Positions 47,777-59,345 of a stretch of 64,000 nt of DNA are shown here, one piece after another (position 1 is the first letter of the stretch; every line of letters starts with the position of its first letter). Source of the DNA: Hymenolepis diminuta. Taxonomy: Eukaryota > Platyhelminthes > Cestoda > Cyclophyllidea > Hymenolepididae. A model generated the notes under the pieces. The model worked only from the letters and a program-made list of their open reading frames with translations, did no database searches and was not told the origin of the DNA. The position numbers were made by a program, and so were the translations under genes. The stretch spans positions 3,529,033 to 3,593,032 of the forward strand of contig CAADRB010000008.1 in NCBI GenBank assembly GCA_900708905.1, read 5' to 3'.

Positions 47777-49785
47777 ATTAATTTTCAACAAATGCGTTTG
47801 GGTGTTCAGTAAATCATAGCATTGGATTCTTAAGTATTTTGAGTTTTAAAATTTATTTTATTACCTGCTTTCTTGCTTTGTTTTGGTTAAGCGCAATTGC
47901 AACTCTGTGTACACATGCAGTATTTAGAAATAAGCTTGAGCATTTTAAACTATTTTGAAAAGACGCTATGGAAATGAAAACGGTTTCCTTCTACGTCGTT
48001 TTAAGAAGCAATCTTTTATGTTTGTTCTTTTTTCAATTATTACTTAAGTTCTCTTGTGCAATAAGGCGAACGAAACCGGATTTTGCTTGAAAAAAAACCA
48101 ATCTAAGAGAAGCCTCACAAGTTATAATAGAGACCTCTGCATTCCAAATGGAAGAAATTCCGATCATTTCACTTGCTTTACCAAAGATAATGCTAGTCAG
48201 ACATTAACTTAGAAGAATGCTGTACTCGACTTATGATTTAATTTATCATTTTTGGAGCTATTTTGACGAAAATTTTGACTGAAGCAATTTGAGTATCATA
48301 AAAATACCAAAGCATTACATGACAATAGTAACAAGTATTCAATAGTTTGAGATGACCGGCGAAAAAGAAAAATTTCAATCTCTTTTCAAACTAAAATCCC
48401 TAAACACATGCATTGTACCTCCCAAGTAGAATAATCTATGTAAATTTAACTTATTATTTCTCAATAATAATAATAGATAGGATGCCGGGTTTGGTTGACC
48501 AAGACATTATCAGGCAAGAAATGGCTATTCATATATATGTTGCCTATACCCAAGATATGAATATATAGGTTAGCAAAATGTGTGAACTAGTTTGACATAG
48601 ACTTTACCACCTGGAGTTATTTTCTCATAGCACTTAATGTATATGAGGATAGTAAGGGCGTAAACACATGTGCGATCGAAAAGATGGGCTTTCTTCTGCA
48701 AGCAGATTAAACAAAGGAGATTAGCTTTGATTCAACAATTTTCAGAACTAGGCTGCAATCTTCTTTGATCCCATCAAATACTCCAGGATGTAAAGATATC
48801 ATGCTTAAATAATGGTGCATTATAACTCATTCATATCATGATTCAGTGTATTTTCGAAGAGTAATCTTCGAATTGCACTTATTTTTTTTCTCAAAGATTG
48901 AAAAAGGAGAACAACTCCATCATACCATAATGAAATTGATAACTTAAAATTTGTAACCGATCGCGATCTTCCATAATTTGCAATATCATCCTTCTCCTTC
49001 GTTAACATAATCTTTCTTGGCGCTTTTTCACAAAAAGATGAGATTAGTATTTCACACTCTCTAATTAAAATCCGAATGAAAATAATACAAAATGGTCCCA
49101 CCTCGATAGGTATGAACAAGAAAGTCATCTTAATTCTTTTTATTTATATCCGCTATCTGCTCTTTGATAAAATAAATTGGCTCTCTTAACTGTTCCGGAT
49201 TAATAAATCTGAAAAAATATTCTCGTAAATAAAATACAGAGTGGGGAGAAAAAACTTTAGACAAATAGAACCACATAAGATATAGAACAGGTACTGATTT
49301 GGTGGAATAAATAAATGAAATTCATGTGAAATTTCGACGAATTCACAAGGAATTATTTCTAGTAGAAGGGCTTGAGACTCTAACCGATACTAATATAATG
49401 GATACCGCAATGTATCATTAATGGCCTTACAAGTTGTTAATTTGAAAAAATAAAAAAGTAAGCCTTATAAAATAGTTTTTAACTTCAAAAGATTCATAAC
49501 CTTTTCCTAAAATTTTAAGGTTATTTTAGAATGTTTAAGTTAACCAGTTTTAGCATACTCTATTGAAATCTATCAATAGCATCGTTTTGGAGTTTTTCAA
49601 TTACCTTTAAAATTAATTTGCCTTTGATATTATTTCGAGACACCCTAAGATTTATCCTAAATATCAAAATAAATAAACTCCTCTTGGTCCGGAAGTCACT
49701 TTCCTTGAACTATCCTTAAAAGTCGTTCCTGTTCAACAAGCAAATATCATATAACACTGCTTTTTACCTTATTACACAACTTTTA
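47777..49785. other. Upstream region of the PTPN9-like gene
   Basis: Two kilobases between the possible minus-strand first exon and the plus-strand start at 49786. If both are real, this is a bidirectional promoter region. A 102-codon minus-strand frame (48820-49128, MTFLFIPIEVGPF...) is the most protein-like item, but no family or splice context supports it. No TATA box can be chosen with confidence in such AT-rich sequence. Confidence 0.4.
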
Positions 49786-52700
49786 ATGGAGAGGGATGAT
49801 TTTCGAAATCAAGTAAATTTTCTTATTATTTGAAAAATGATGTTTGTTTTGTGATGTTCCTTTCTTACTGATGTTTCTCGTTTTTAATAGAAAATTCAAG
49901 AATTTGTAAGCAGAGTTCGGTCAACACCATACGGTGCCATGCTTGAACCGACAGAGGCTACCAAAATAGCGAAGCTCTTCCTTCGCGCTCGAAAGTTTGA
50001 TGTAACACGAGCGCTAGAGTTATATAAATCCTACAAGGTTAGTTATCTAAATCGTAATTCCTCCTGAGATTTATGGACAAAGATTGAAGTGTGTTATTTT
50101 TATTGATTTTAGCACATGAGGTATAGCAATCAATTAGAAGCCATCGACCCTTTAGAAGATGGAGTCAGGAGAGAGTTGCTTTCGGAAAAATTCACTGTCC
50201 TTGTAAGATTATTTTCATTGAAAATTTACTTACAACTTTTCCAGTTTTTGTTTTATCGAAACTGCGTAATTCGTATATTTGCATACTTCTACGTGATATT
50301 CAAAAATTCGATAGCAACGTGTATTCATATGGTTTGTCTGTGGCGCTCATATTTTAACTAGTGTTGGTGGAACTAAACTTACTAAATATTTTGAATTATT
50401 ATCATCTAACAATTTATGAATTTTTTACAGCTTCTCAGTTTTCATTATTTTATTGCATAGTAAAAAATGTTTTGAGACCCCTTATCACGCGGAAGCATTT
50501 AAGCAAGGAAAAATAGGAAAGAAGGTTTAGTTTTGAAAGTCGGATTGAAAATCTGGTTGTCTGTTTTACTTAACTTCTTCATATGCGAAGCCTAGATGAT
50601 AAATTTTCATGTGACTTCTCAGCTTTCCCTTATCCCATAGTTTTAGAGTTATCATCTATCTTAACTATTTTTGTTGTTGTTTTGCCTCCTTTTAACGGAA
50701 TTGATATCTCCATTGTGTTCGTGTTGCGATGTTTTTTACGGATTTGAACATAGAGCATCATTTGTCATGCTAGTTTTAATCATTTTGCAACAATTGTCCA
50801 AATATTTATACCCGTTCGTTACCTTTATTTCACATTAAAATCTGTTGCTTGGATGGAGTCAATGCTTTTCTGCTAAAGTTTTCTCAAACATTCTTCTCTT
50901 GAGTGTCTAATATCACTTTTTAAAGAGCATTTTTGCTTAATTAGCTGGAGTTCGTTTTTTTAATTACGATTTAATGCTACGTGGGCCAGTCGAATTTATT
51001 TATTCACACAGTCAATGGGTAGGACAATCTGGAGATGGTCTGCCAGGTCCACTATTTGCTTATCCTCGGTCGACCTCTCCCCTTCCCATTTTACCCTATG
51101 CAAGCACTACTACTTTGAATTTTTCCTATTATCACGATGGTTATAGTTAACTGTATAACCTCTTAATTTTTCTAATTTAATAATTGAACTCTTAGGTTCA
51201 CGGGTGAGATTATCGTCACAATATTCACATCTCGTTGACTCGTTGCATCTTTCCGTATACATGAGTGGATGATGTCCAAATCTCTACTTTGAATTTGTTA
51301 TTTTCTACTGTTCTACTAACAAGATGAGCTACTCTGTATTACTAAGTTATTTAAAATGATGTTATTTTCATTTATCCCTTGTATATTTAGGTAGTTAATA
51401 AAATTTCCATCGATCTAGTATGCTTTTTCTGCACGATAGAAATATCAGGTCGTTACACCCATATATCTGGAGTCACATGGTAAAATAGCAATGAATTTGG
51501 TTGTTTCAGATTAGAACCACAGGTTAGTACCTTTATAGCTACCGATATCTGGAAAGAACCGATTTTCTCCAAGGTTGATTAGTCCGCTAGTAGATTATTC
51601 ACGATATCCTTTTATCAGTTAAAAAATCCTTTTATCTCTGTTTACAAACTTTATTTTCACTCCGATACTTTGAGTGAAATTCTGGTTTACTTAATATTTT
51701 CCATGGATTTTGTGTCAGTGACGAATGCCAACAGTGTAAATTTTTGTGTGGATTCACTATCGATAATTTGGTTTTATTGCATGTAGTATCAGTATTTTCT
51801 TGCATTCCTTTCATTCGGCTAATCATGTCAAAAATGACAGTATTAGTTTACTTCTAGTCTATTGGGGGCTGGTCGATTGCGAATACCTTAAAGATAGGTC
51901 TTAAATTGTCTTTCTTTGAACTTTTCTTTCCTAATCTTCCTATTTCCTTTTTGCAATACTTTTATCGGTTCTGAAGTTATAGGCTGACTAAGTTGCTTTA
52001 ATTGGGGTTGGTTTGATCCAGCATTTAAATCGATGAGACTTCACTAATAATAACTCGAATTTCATTATTTAATAGAATGCTATTTCATTAAAGTGCATAC
52101 ATTTTCTTCACTAGCGCCAAAAATATCTCAGTCGAGATAAAATAGCTTGTTTAACTGTGACATACAAACTTTCTCTGCATTTAATTTTAGTAATATTGAA
52201 GAAGTCTGTTTTCTAGCTTTCATCATAGAGGCAGAGATAAGTGTAATATGTGAGTGATACATTTGTATTCTGCATTCCCTTTATTAATCAGCTTATCTAT
52301 TGGAGTTGGTCATTCCTATCACTGAGTATACATACTTAAAGGTCCATTCTCAGAGTCCTAAATGCCCGTGATGTCTTCGAACTTTCGTATCGCTTTCTCA
52401 TCCTCAAATATCTTCCGTAATTTTAGGATACCACGAAAATTCGCGAAGTTTCCCGCTCGATTAGTTAGTCGATTACAAACATTGCTATACTTAATTACAG
52501 AAAACCCCATAAATGGCTTATTGTATTCAGGCAGATATTTAAATGATCATTCATATTGATCAATAATGATAGTGTACAGAGGCATTCATATACGCTAGGA
52601 TTGGTACCAAAATAGAATTGAACATCATGAAACTGACTCTTTGATTCCATTGCTTGTCGCATTTTGTAAACAACAAGTTTTATTCATTCGAATTTTTGTC

Positions 52701-55700
52701 ACAAGTGAATCCAATTCTTAGTATCATTCTCTTGTAATATTCTTACTGGGGGGGTCTTATGCTTATGACTGCCAGTGAAGGCGCACTTCGACTTCGAACA
52801 AGAAAGCAGACGGTAAGACTGGGGCGAAATTGTGTATTCGGTAAATCAGGAGGTAGAAAGAGGAAATGGTGATATCACTTTTTTTCAAAAGATGGTTGAA
52901 CGCCTTAAAATTGTTTCTCTAATTTCCTAATTATCTGCTTGTCATCAGTTGAAGTTTCGATTGCACTACATGTCGCTCTTCATAAACGGCAAGTTTTCTT
53001 CATTTGAATTTTCGTAACCGCTGGTTTTTGCTATTGTTCTCAAATTTAGCTGAATTAAGTCGATGGCTAAGCTCCTTTACTTCAAACAAGATAGCAGAAC
53101 GCAAGATAAGTCCTAAAAAATATGCATAACGAAGAACAGGAACAGTGCGTCAAAACAGGAGGTAGAAAGAGAAAATGGTGATATATCCAATTTAGGTTTA
53201 CGTCAGGTTTGGATACATATGCATATTGCAAAATTAACATACTGAAATCAGACAGGATTATACTAATAGTGGGATCAGTGGGACGACATCAAAACGGGTC
53301 ACATCAAGAGCACACCAAAAAATTAACATAAAAATGGACGCTCAATTTGTCCTCTAATTGATTAAATTGTGTTTATTCTTAACTGGCGCTTTTTTCCACT
53401 CAGCATTTTGTACAGTAGGAGTTTTCTAAAAATGATTCGACTCTCATTAGAATGAGAGAGACTAGAAGAAAAGTACTGTATTTGCTTCATTGGTGTAACA
53501 ATTCTTTCATACTTTATTTATATGTGCATGCTAGCAATATCCTCTGTTTATATTGCATTTAGTGCAATTAAACAAAAGTTTGTATCTAAGATACTATTTG
53601 GACGCAGGTAAATATCATTAAAAGTAACATTTACTGAAAAGAGGAGAGATTTCTGCATATCTGCAGTTGTAGTTAGAGTCTCTAGGTCTTTTGAAATTTT
53701 ATTCGTTGAAATTTCGAGAGCGTTCTGTTGAAGCTTAGTTTTCAGGGTAAGTTGCTGAAATGAACATGTTGAACGACCTCTTTGCATTTCATTTATCTTC
53801 AAGAGCATGGCTGTGACGAGTCCTTTTGCCCTGTTTAATGAAACCACTGTGATCTGAAGGTCGGTATAGGTTTGATCGATCGAGTCCTTGAGTAATAGTT
53901 TTGAACTCTTTAAAATAGTTGATTGAATGTATGTTTTCTCTCTTTTTCTTCAGAATTGGAGTACTGATTGACCTGTTCATCCACAAGTCTGTCCTGCTGC
54001 TTCAAATACCCGATTAAATTTCAATATTTGTGTGGTTGCGAAAGTTCACAACTGACCTAGCTTTCTTGTGTGTGTTCCTTCCGTTCCTTGCTCTGTTACT
54101 GCAGCAGTCTTTCCATACTAGTGCAGATTAAGGACGCACCGTTAATCTGAATGATGCGATTATGACAGGTTTTGGGAGAAGTTGGGGGCTAAAGGGCAAA
54201 TTGCTTCCACACGGCATAGTCTTCCTTCCCCAATCTAGTGGATTATATATGTTTCTTCCCTACTGGACAAAAGAATTTTTGTGTGGTTTGGTCTTATTTA
54301 TCTAGGTGATTCATTAGCTTGGTGATGATCGTTTTGGGGGTTGGGAGATGGGGATTACTGATTGCATAGGGGGAAAAATCATTTGAATGTTAATTTAACC
54401 TAGTCTACTTTCTGGGTGTTTCGGATATGAATAGATTCGGCTCGATTTGATTATTTTTTTAAAAGGGAAACTTCGGAATGATCTTATTTATGTCAGATAT
54501 TTGAATAACCTAACTTCTCGCCTCTGTTTGACTGTTATCTGAGTTCTTTTACACACGGTTGTGTTCTGGTTATCCCAGTCTTTAAATTTACTATATCCGT
54601 TCCTTTAACGGGCTTCAGATTAAACATTTTTATGGGTTTCGGTGATATCACAATCACTGTGCAAATCTATCTTTTCGATACCCATCAGTATGAATCCTAC
54701 TGGTCACTTCAATTCAGCAATGAGAAAGTTAAATAAAAACTTCTGTGTCAGGAACTCAATGTTGTTCTTCAGTTTTGAAACTCTTATTAATCGGTTTTCA
54801 GTCGTTTACCTTCACAGATTGGTGAATGATCTACTCAATTTTAAAAAAAGAACATTTTTCATCACCATTGGTACAAATATTATGTATTTTTGATCATCTT
54901 CTAGAAACTTCAGTGTTGAAATGTAAATTCTTTACTGAAATCATTTTTCCTTAAATTTTGTAGAAAAGATGGTCTTTAAATGATTCATACTAAATTCTAT
55001 AGTTCATTGTAATCACTCTTTCCCCCGTTAACTTGCCAAATATTTTTTGTTGGGAGAAGCAAGTTTAGGGGTATAAAAGTGGTTGACGGGAAACCAATAT
55101 CGAGTCACGTTTCTTCCTGGCTTAGCAGTTTGTACTAATTAAACTTTTAAAACGAAAAAGTATTTTTACGATTTGTTAAAGTTCGATTTGCTTGAAGCGA
55201 AAAAGAAAGTTTATTGCTTAAAATGCAGGTTTTCTGTCATTGGCAAATGAACTAACTCCTTCAAACTGTTTAAATTTAAAGTGTTCGCCAAATATGAAAA
55301 CGGACAACTGCTAGAAAATTATTGAACCATTTGGCCTTCAACGAAGACAATATATGAATGAGACACTATTGAGTAGGAAAATATCGGTGTGATGTTGGCA
55401 AGTATCTCCCAATGCTTACTGCTTTTTTCTTGTAATCAGAACTTTATAGTCCACCATTAATCAGTAAGAGCAATAATTTTACCAACTGAAACAAAACATT
55501 ATTAACGTCTGAGTAAAAACAGCTTAGGGAGTTGTACTAACTTATAATTATTTGCTATCTCATCTGTGTTTTGTTAAAATTAAACTGTGGAATATCATAT
55601 AAGATCATTTCCTTCTCAAAGAAAAAGGAATTGGGGCGGCATGACTAATTCTTCTTGGTTAAACTATACCGTTCAATAAACATTAGACATCGTAGACAAG

Positions 55701-56528
55701 CATTTGCTCCAATGCAGAGGATGAATCGTGAAAATTTTTTTTCTGGGGATAATAATTACAATTTGAACTAACTGTCTTCCATTCCAATAACAACTGTAAC
55801 TCTGAAACGATATCTCAGAGACTCGGTATTAATTTAATCCATGTATGGAAGCTGGCTATTGAATGAAATCATTCGGGAGAAAGCTAATATGAAAAGGAAA
55901 TAAAAGGAAACCTTAAGACTCATCTCGTAGTCAGGATTTGTTCAGCCAATCGAAAAATTGTCATTACAATCATCTAGAATCATAATTATCTAGAAATGGC
56001 TAACTTATGACGGAGAAAATTAGCTATACTCTTGTTTTTCCGGCTTTACAAACTGCTCTACCAAAATGCCGGTAGGAAACATANNNNNGAGTTGGGTATT
56101 TGAGAATGCAGGATGGACATTAGCCAAAAAAGTAGCACTGGTTAATAAATGGAAGTTAGTTGACGGGATGTTCGATAAACTTACTGGCCAAGGGGTGAGT
56201 CATACAGAACGAAGTAAGAGAAGCATAAAATTGGGTTAGATTGCATAAGCAAATTAAGACAAGAGTTAAGTATAGGTAGAGAATAAACTGGCAATTTCAC
56301 AGTTTTTAAACATCCAGGATTGCACTGTCATTTTGTATTACTTTCCTTGATTTTGACTCATTTGTATCCTATTTCGCATTTTTATATTTTTCTCTTTTTT
56401 TAGCCACATTCTTCTCCTCTGGATCCAACTGTGATGGTTTTCACTGTTCGTCGCCACTGGCCTCCCAATTGCACAGATCGAGATGTTCTCAAGGGTATCA
56501 TATATCAATTGGATGCAGCATTATTAGA
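49786..56528 (+). CDS. PTPN9/MEG2-like protein, CRAL-TRIO N-terminal region, 3'-partial
   Basis: Four exons join in phase: 49786-49812 (a 9-codon start exon), 49891-50037, 50113-50202 and 56404-56528, giving 129 codons and two bases of the next. After MERDDFRNQ comes a CRAL-TRIO N-terminal helix bundle with LFLRARKFDVTRALELYKSY (residues 38-57), then VRRELLSEKFTVL (about 76-88) and DPTVMVFTVRRH (about 94-105). These align in order with the Sec14 domain of the vertebrate non-receptor phosphatase MEG2 (ARKFDVLRAIELF, LRSEILSGKFTIL, DPTGASIALFTARLHHP). That protein uses this domain to bind phosphoinositides on secretory vesicles and carries a C-terminal tyrosine phosphatase. The rest of the Sec14 domain and any phosphatase domain are not in the window. 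Another CRAL-TRIO protein is possible but fits less well. The start ATG rests on phase and position only. Confidence 0.75.
52635..52885 (+). repeat. Local direct duplication, unit 1
   Basis: It shares ordered blocks with 52935-53195: AAGTTTTATTCATTCGAATTTT, CTTCGAACAAGAAAGCAGA and CAGGAGGTAGAAAGAGGAAATGGTGATAT. The two copies are diverged and have small indels. Confidence 0.65.
52935..53195 (+). repeat. Local direct duplication, unit 2
   Basis: This is the second copy of 52635-52885: AAGTTTTCTTCATTTGAATTTTCG, CTTCAAACAAGATAGCAGA and CAGGAGGTAGAAAGAGAAAATGGTGATAT. It may be a tandem duplication or two insertions of one element. Confidence 0.65.
53548..54165 (-). pseudogene. Antisense frame-broken coding relic with a coiled-coil-like segment
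   Basis: On the minus strand, successive pieces read like one decayed protein. NRIIQINGASLICTSMERLL (54164-54100 region) resembles the GD.I..ING.SL part of a PDZ domain. A Q/E-rich run (LKQQDRLVDEQVNQYSNSEE) follows near 53925-54010. A frameshift leads into a longer open stretch (VVSLNRAKGLVTAMLLKINE ... LEISTNKISKDLETLT), about 53850-53640, with heptad-like hydrophobic spacing. Stops and at least one frameshift interrupt it, and no introns are needed. A retrocopy of a cellular gene or a transposon gag-like relic are both possible. I do not recognise the parent. Confidence 0.3.
56084..56088. other. Assembly gap (5 N)
   Basis: Five N characters mark an unresolved join in the assembly. The true gap size may differ, and the flanks need not be contiguous in the genome. 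Confidence 1.
56090..56194 (+). other. Exon-like open frame abutting the gap
   Basis: Directly after the gap, an open frame reads SWVFENAGWTLAKKVALVNK and on to GMFDKLTGQG, then meets a good GGG|GTGAGT donor in phase 0 at 56195. The frame itself continues to a stop at 56239. Composition is clearly more protein-like than the neighbouring intron. It would fit in frame between the phase-0 exons 50113-50202 and 56404-56528. Related MEG2 proteins have no insert there, however, and the acceptor falls in or before the gap. It may be an alternative exon, an exon of another gene or a relic. I do not recognise the sequence. Confidence 0.35.
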
Positions 56529-59235
56529 GTAAGTTATTTTTTCTTTGTTTTTTTTTTGCATCTCTTTACACATTACTCGCATTTACCTTACCTATATGTC
56601 GAACTACTGAAACATATCAGTCTATTTAGGTAGTGTGTTGATAGCATGTGGTTTGCTTATTGAAGGCTAGAATTAAATCTTGTTTCTGGATTTTCCACCT
56701 CTAGTTTGTTTCATGCCACTGAAATGTAGCGGTTTTTTAAGAAGTATATTTTCATTCTTAGTCTTGATGAAAACTTGATTTTTGAAGTCTGTTTCTCATT
56801 TTTATCCAAAATAAGTTGAGGTTTTAAAGATGTCCATCAGTTAGTTTTCTGCCTGTTTTGTGATGAACCATGCGCGAAATTTCGTGACGATTTTTTTTCG
56901 AAAATATGTTTAGACTAGAAGGTTGATATTTTTTCACTTGTGCTGAATTTATTGAAATGATTATTTGTAGTGTAAGTCACAGTGGTTGTGCACTATTCGT
57001 AAATACTACTACCCATAGCGTTAAAGTCGAAGAAGCTAGAGCTCGATATTCATCGGTGCAAATACTGGCAACCGAATCACCAGCCGCTTGTTTAAATAGA
57101 TTGGGAGGGGAGTAACAAAATTGGGGTTCCTCATCAGCGAGATTTCAAGATGCTACTTCTTTGCCCAAAATGGATATGACAGGACGCTTCCCCTAATTGT
57201 TTTGAGAATTGTTATTACTCACACTGAAGACTGAAAACTACCCCTTCTCATTACTAATAAATACATCTAGGATGTATAATAGTATAATTTCAACATAGAA
57301 ATTGTTGACCGACCGGATATTGAGTTCGAATGATTGTCCATCCCCTTCTTTGTACATCTACCCTACCGAAGCTAGCCAAAGGTGGTCGCGCTTGATTAAC
57401 CAAATATAAGTTGTTTTCCCCATAGTACTACATTTGATGGGAATTAGGAAAACTGATCCCTTTTCCGAATTATTTCATGCTGATCACCGCAAACGTTTGA
57501 TCTAATCGAGTAATGAAAACGTTCCCTACATTACATGTGGTTTTTATGCTACCACAACATATAAAGAGACTTAAATGAGGTAATAACCCCGTATTTAAAA
57601 ACATTTGCGGCAACCTCATTTAAGCATTTTCGGTCACTTCAATTTATCTCTCAAAGTTAACTAAAATGGCTTTTTTCTTGATGATGTGGAAAATAGGCCT
57701 AGATTCACAATTCTAAGTTAATGTGACTCTCACCACATAATAAAACAGAAAGGAGGTAAGGTTATGTCCAGCAAGATTTATTGGCAAAAAATGGACACAA
57801 TGAGTGATAAGTGCTTGCATGGGTGTTAATAAGTCAGTCCAAGGGAAGGAGAAGGATGTAAAGTCGGCGAAGAGCGTATATATTGAGTACGCCTTGGTAG
57901 TATCTCAGGATGCTTCAGATTTATTCTAGTGAATTATATCTAGCAATTTAAGTTAAACTGAGCAAAATTCATCAGAGAAAATGCTTTGGCTTGAATTCTG
58001 CCATTAAATGGGATGCGTACCACCTCATAATCCTTTAAACTTGTAGTTTCCGATGAATGCTTTCTATTGACATCAAACGACTCATGCCTTCCTTTTTTTA
58101 AGTGCGTGATAAAGAAGATATTAAGGCAAACTTTCGTCAAGTGGAGTTTTTTTTAATTTACGACCATCAAAACTAAGTTGCACCCTCAATGCCCTCAAAT
58201 ATCTTAAGTCAAATAGGTACAAGCTATTATAACCCATTGAGAACCAGGTATGAAAGATTCAGAGAAAATGTCTTGACTAGAACACAGTATTTTGGCAATC
58301 ACAACTGTTCAGATGGACAAGTCATACTCAAGTCGCCTTGCCGTAAAGGATGTTTAATACGAGTCAGGCACTGAGCATTTGGATACTAAAATTACTACTT
58401 CCAACTAATGTTATTTTGCCGACTGTTTATTTTGAAGAATGAATCACTACGCTTTTCCAAAACTTTTATCTAAGTCATTGCTAATCCCCGATGCTTAATT
58501 TATCTCTTCCCACAGTGACACTTAATTCTGCGATGACCCCAAGTTACCGTAGGAGCATCTTGTGTCCTCAAATGGTTTATTTGAATTAGCGGAAATAGCT
58601 AATTAAGTAGACCTCGAATGAGCGTTACTTAACACTACTCTGACCTCAAGTTCATCACAGAGATGTTCGAAATCATTCCCCCTGTTTTACTGTACTACCT
58701 TTTTTGAAACGATATAAAAATTCCCTTTATACGAACTCGCAAACCAACTGACCAAACGGTTACCGAATCTTACGTCTTTCTCACTCTCTCTTTTTTAATT
58801 TTCCGAATCTTCATCGGGGTTAGCTCAATGAAACTTTGGTCTACACATTTATAAATGTGTATTGCTGTTGTTAACTATCAACCACTGTGTCTAATCCTAC
58901 AGTCTCATTAATCAAATTGTACCTTTGATATGAATGTTAACTAATCGTTTTCTTTTGACCAAATGGAATAAATAAACTTTCTTTTTCATAGATTTAATGA
59001 TTTAAAGATGTGCATCTCTACGTCAAGTAAGATCAACCATCATGGAACTGTGGGAAGTCAAGGCACTATCCCAACCACATTTGTTACGCCTACTGCTACG
59101 CATGAATAAAGTCCTGTTTGCAAATTCAAATTGGATGAGTAACGATTTCCTGCCCTGTGAATAGAGATGCTGTTTCTCCGATTTAATGTTTTTCGGATCC
59201 TTTCTGATTTAAATTAACATTTCATTGTATTATGT
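56529..59235. other. Downstream intronic sequence with a possible terminal exon
   Basis: The GTAAGTT donor at 56529 opens an intron whose true acceptor I cannot place. One phase-compatible candidate, 58992-59109, follows CTTTTTCATAG. It would add EFNDLKMCISTSSKINHHG and a short tail to a TAA that lies inside an AATAAA. This would make a truncated product without the rest of the Sec14 fold, so it is at best an alternative end. Other open frames here (57940-58140 minus, 58189-58374 plus) have no support. Confidence 0.35.
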
Positions 59236-59345
59236 CAGTGGTTAAAATGCTAGTCTATGAAGTTAGAAATCGTAGACTCAATCTCATTAGTGAGCGGAAT
59301 AACCAACCACACTGATCAAATCTGACTAATGATCGCAGAATTCCA
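59236..59345 (+). repeat. tRNA-derived SINE-like repeat
   Basis: TCAGTGGTTAAAATGCTAGTC followed about 25 bases on by GTAGACTCAATCTCA resembles tRNA A and B boxes (TGGTTAAnnTGCTAG, then a worn GTTCAATCTC). The downstream part (ACCACACTGATCAAATCTGAC) is repeat-like. It cannot fold into a proper tRNA and is not called as a tRNA gene. The AAGTTAGAAATCGT piece recurs near 5800. Confidence 0.45.

Larger units (their letters stand above)
50203..56403. other. Large intron 3 of the PTPN9-like gene
   Basis: A phase-0 intron of about 6.2 kb, between GTAAGATT and TCTCTTTTTTTAG. It contains a local duplication (52635-52885 and 52935-53195), an antisense coiled-coil relic (53548-54165), an N gap (56084-56088) and an exon-like open frame right after the gap. 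From 50400 to 52600 I see only T-rich intronic sequence. Confidence 0.6.

Noticed and set aside
56997..57115. Phase-compatible open stretch after ATTTGTAG as the next PTPN9-like exon
   Set aside because: It runs straight into a stop without a donor and does not resemble the expected GLVFIYD region of the Sec14 fold.
59236..59310. tRNA gene
   Set aside because: A/B-box-like words are present, but no acceptor stem or cloverleaf can be formed, so a SINE head is more likely.
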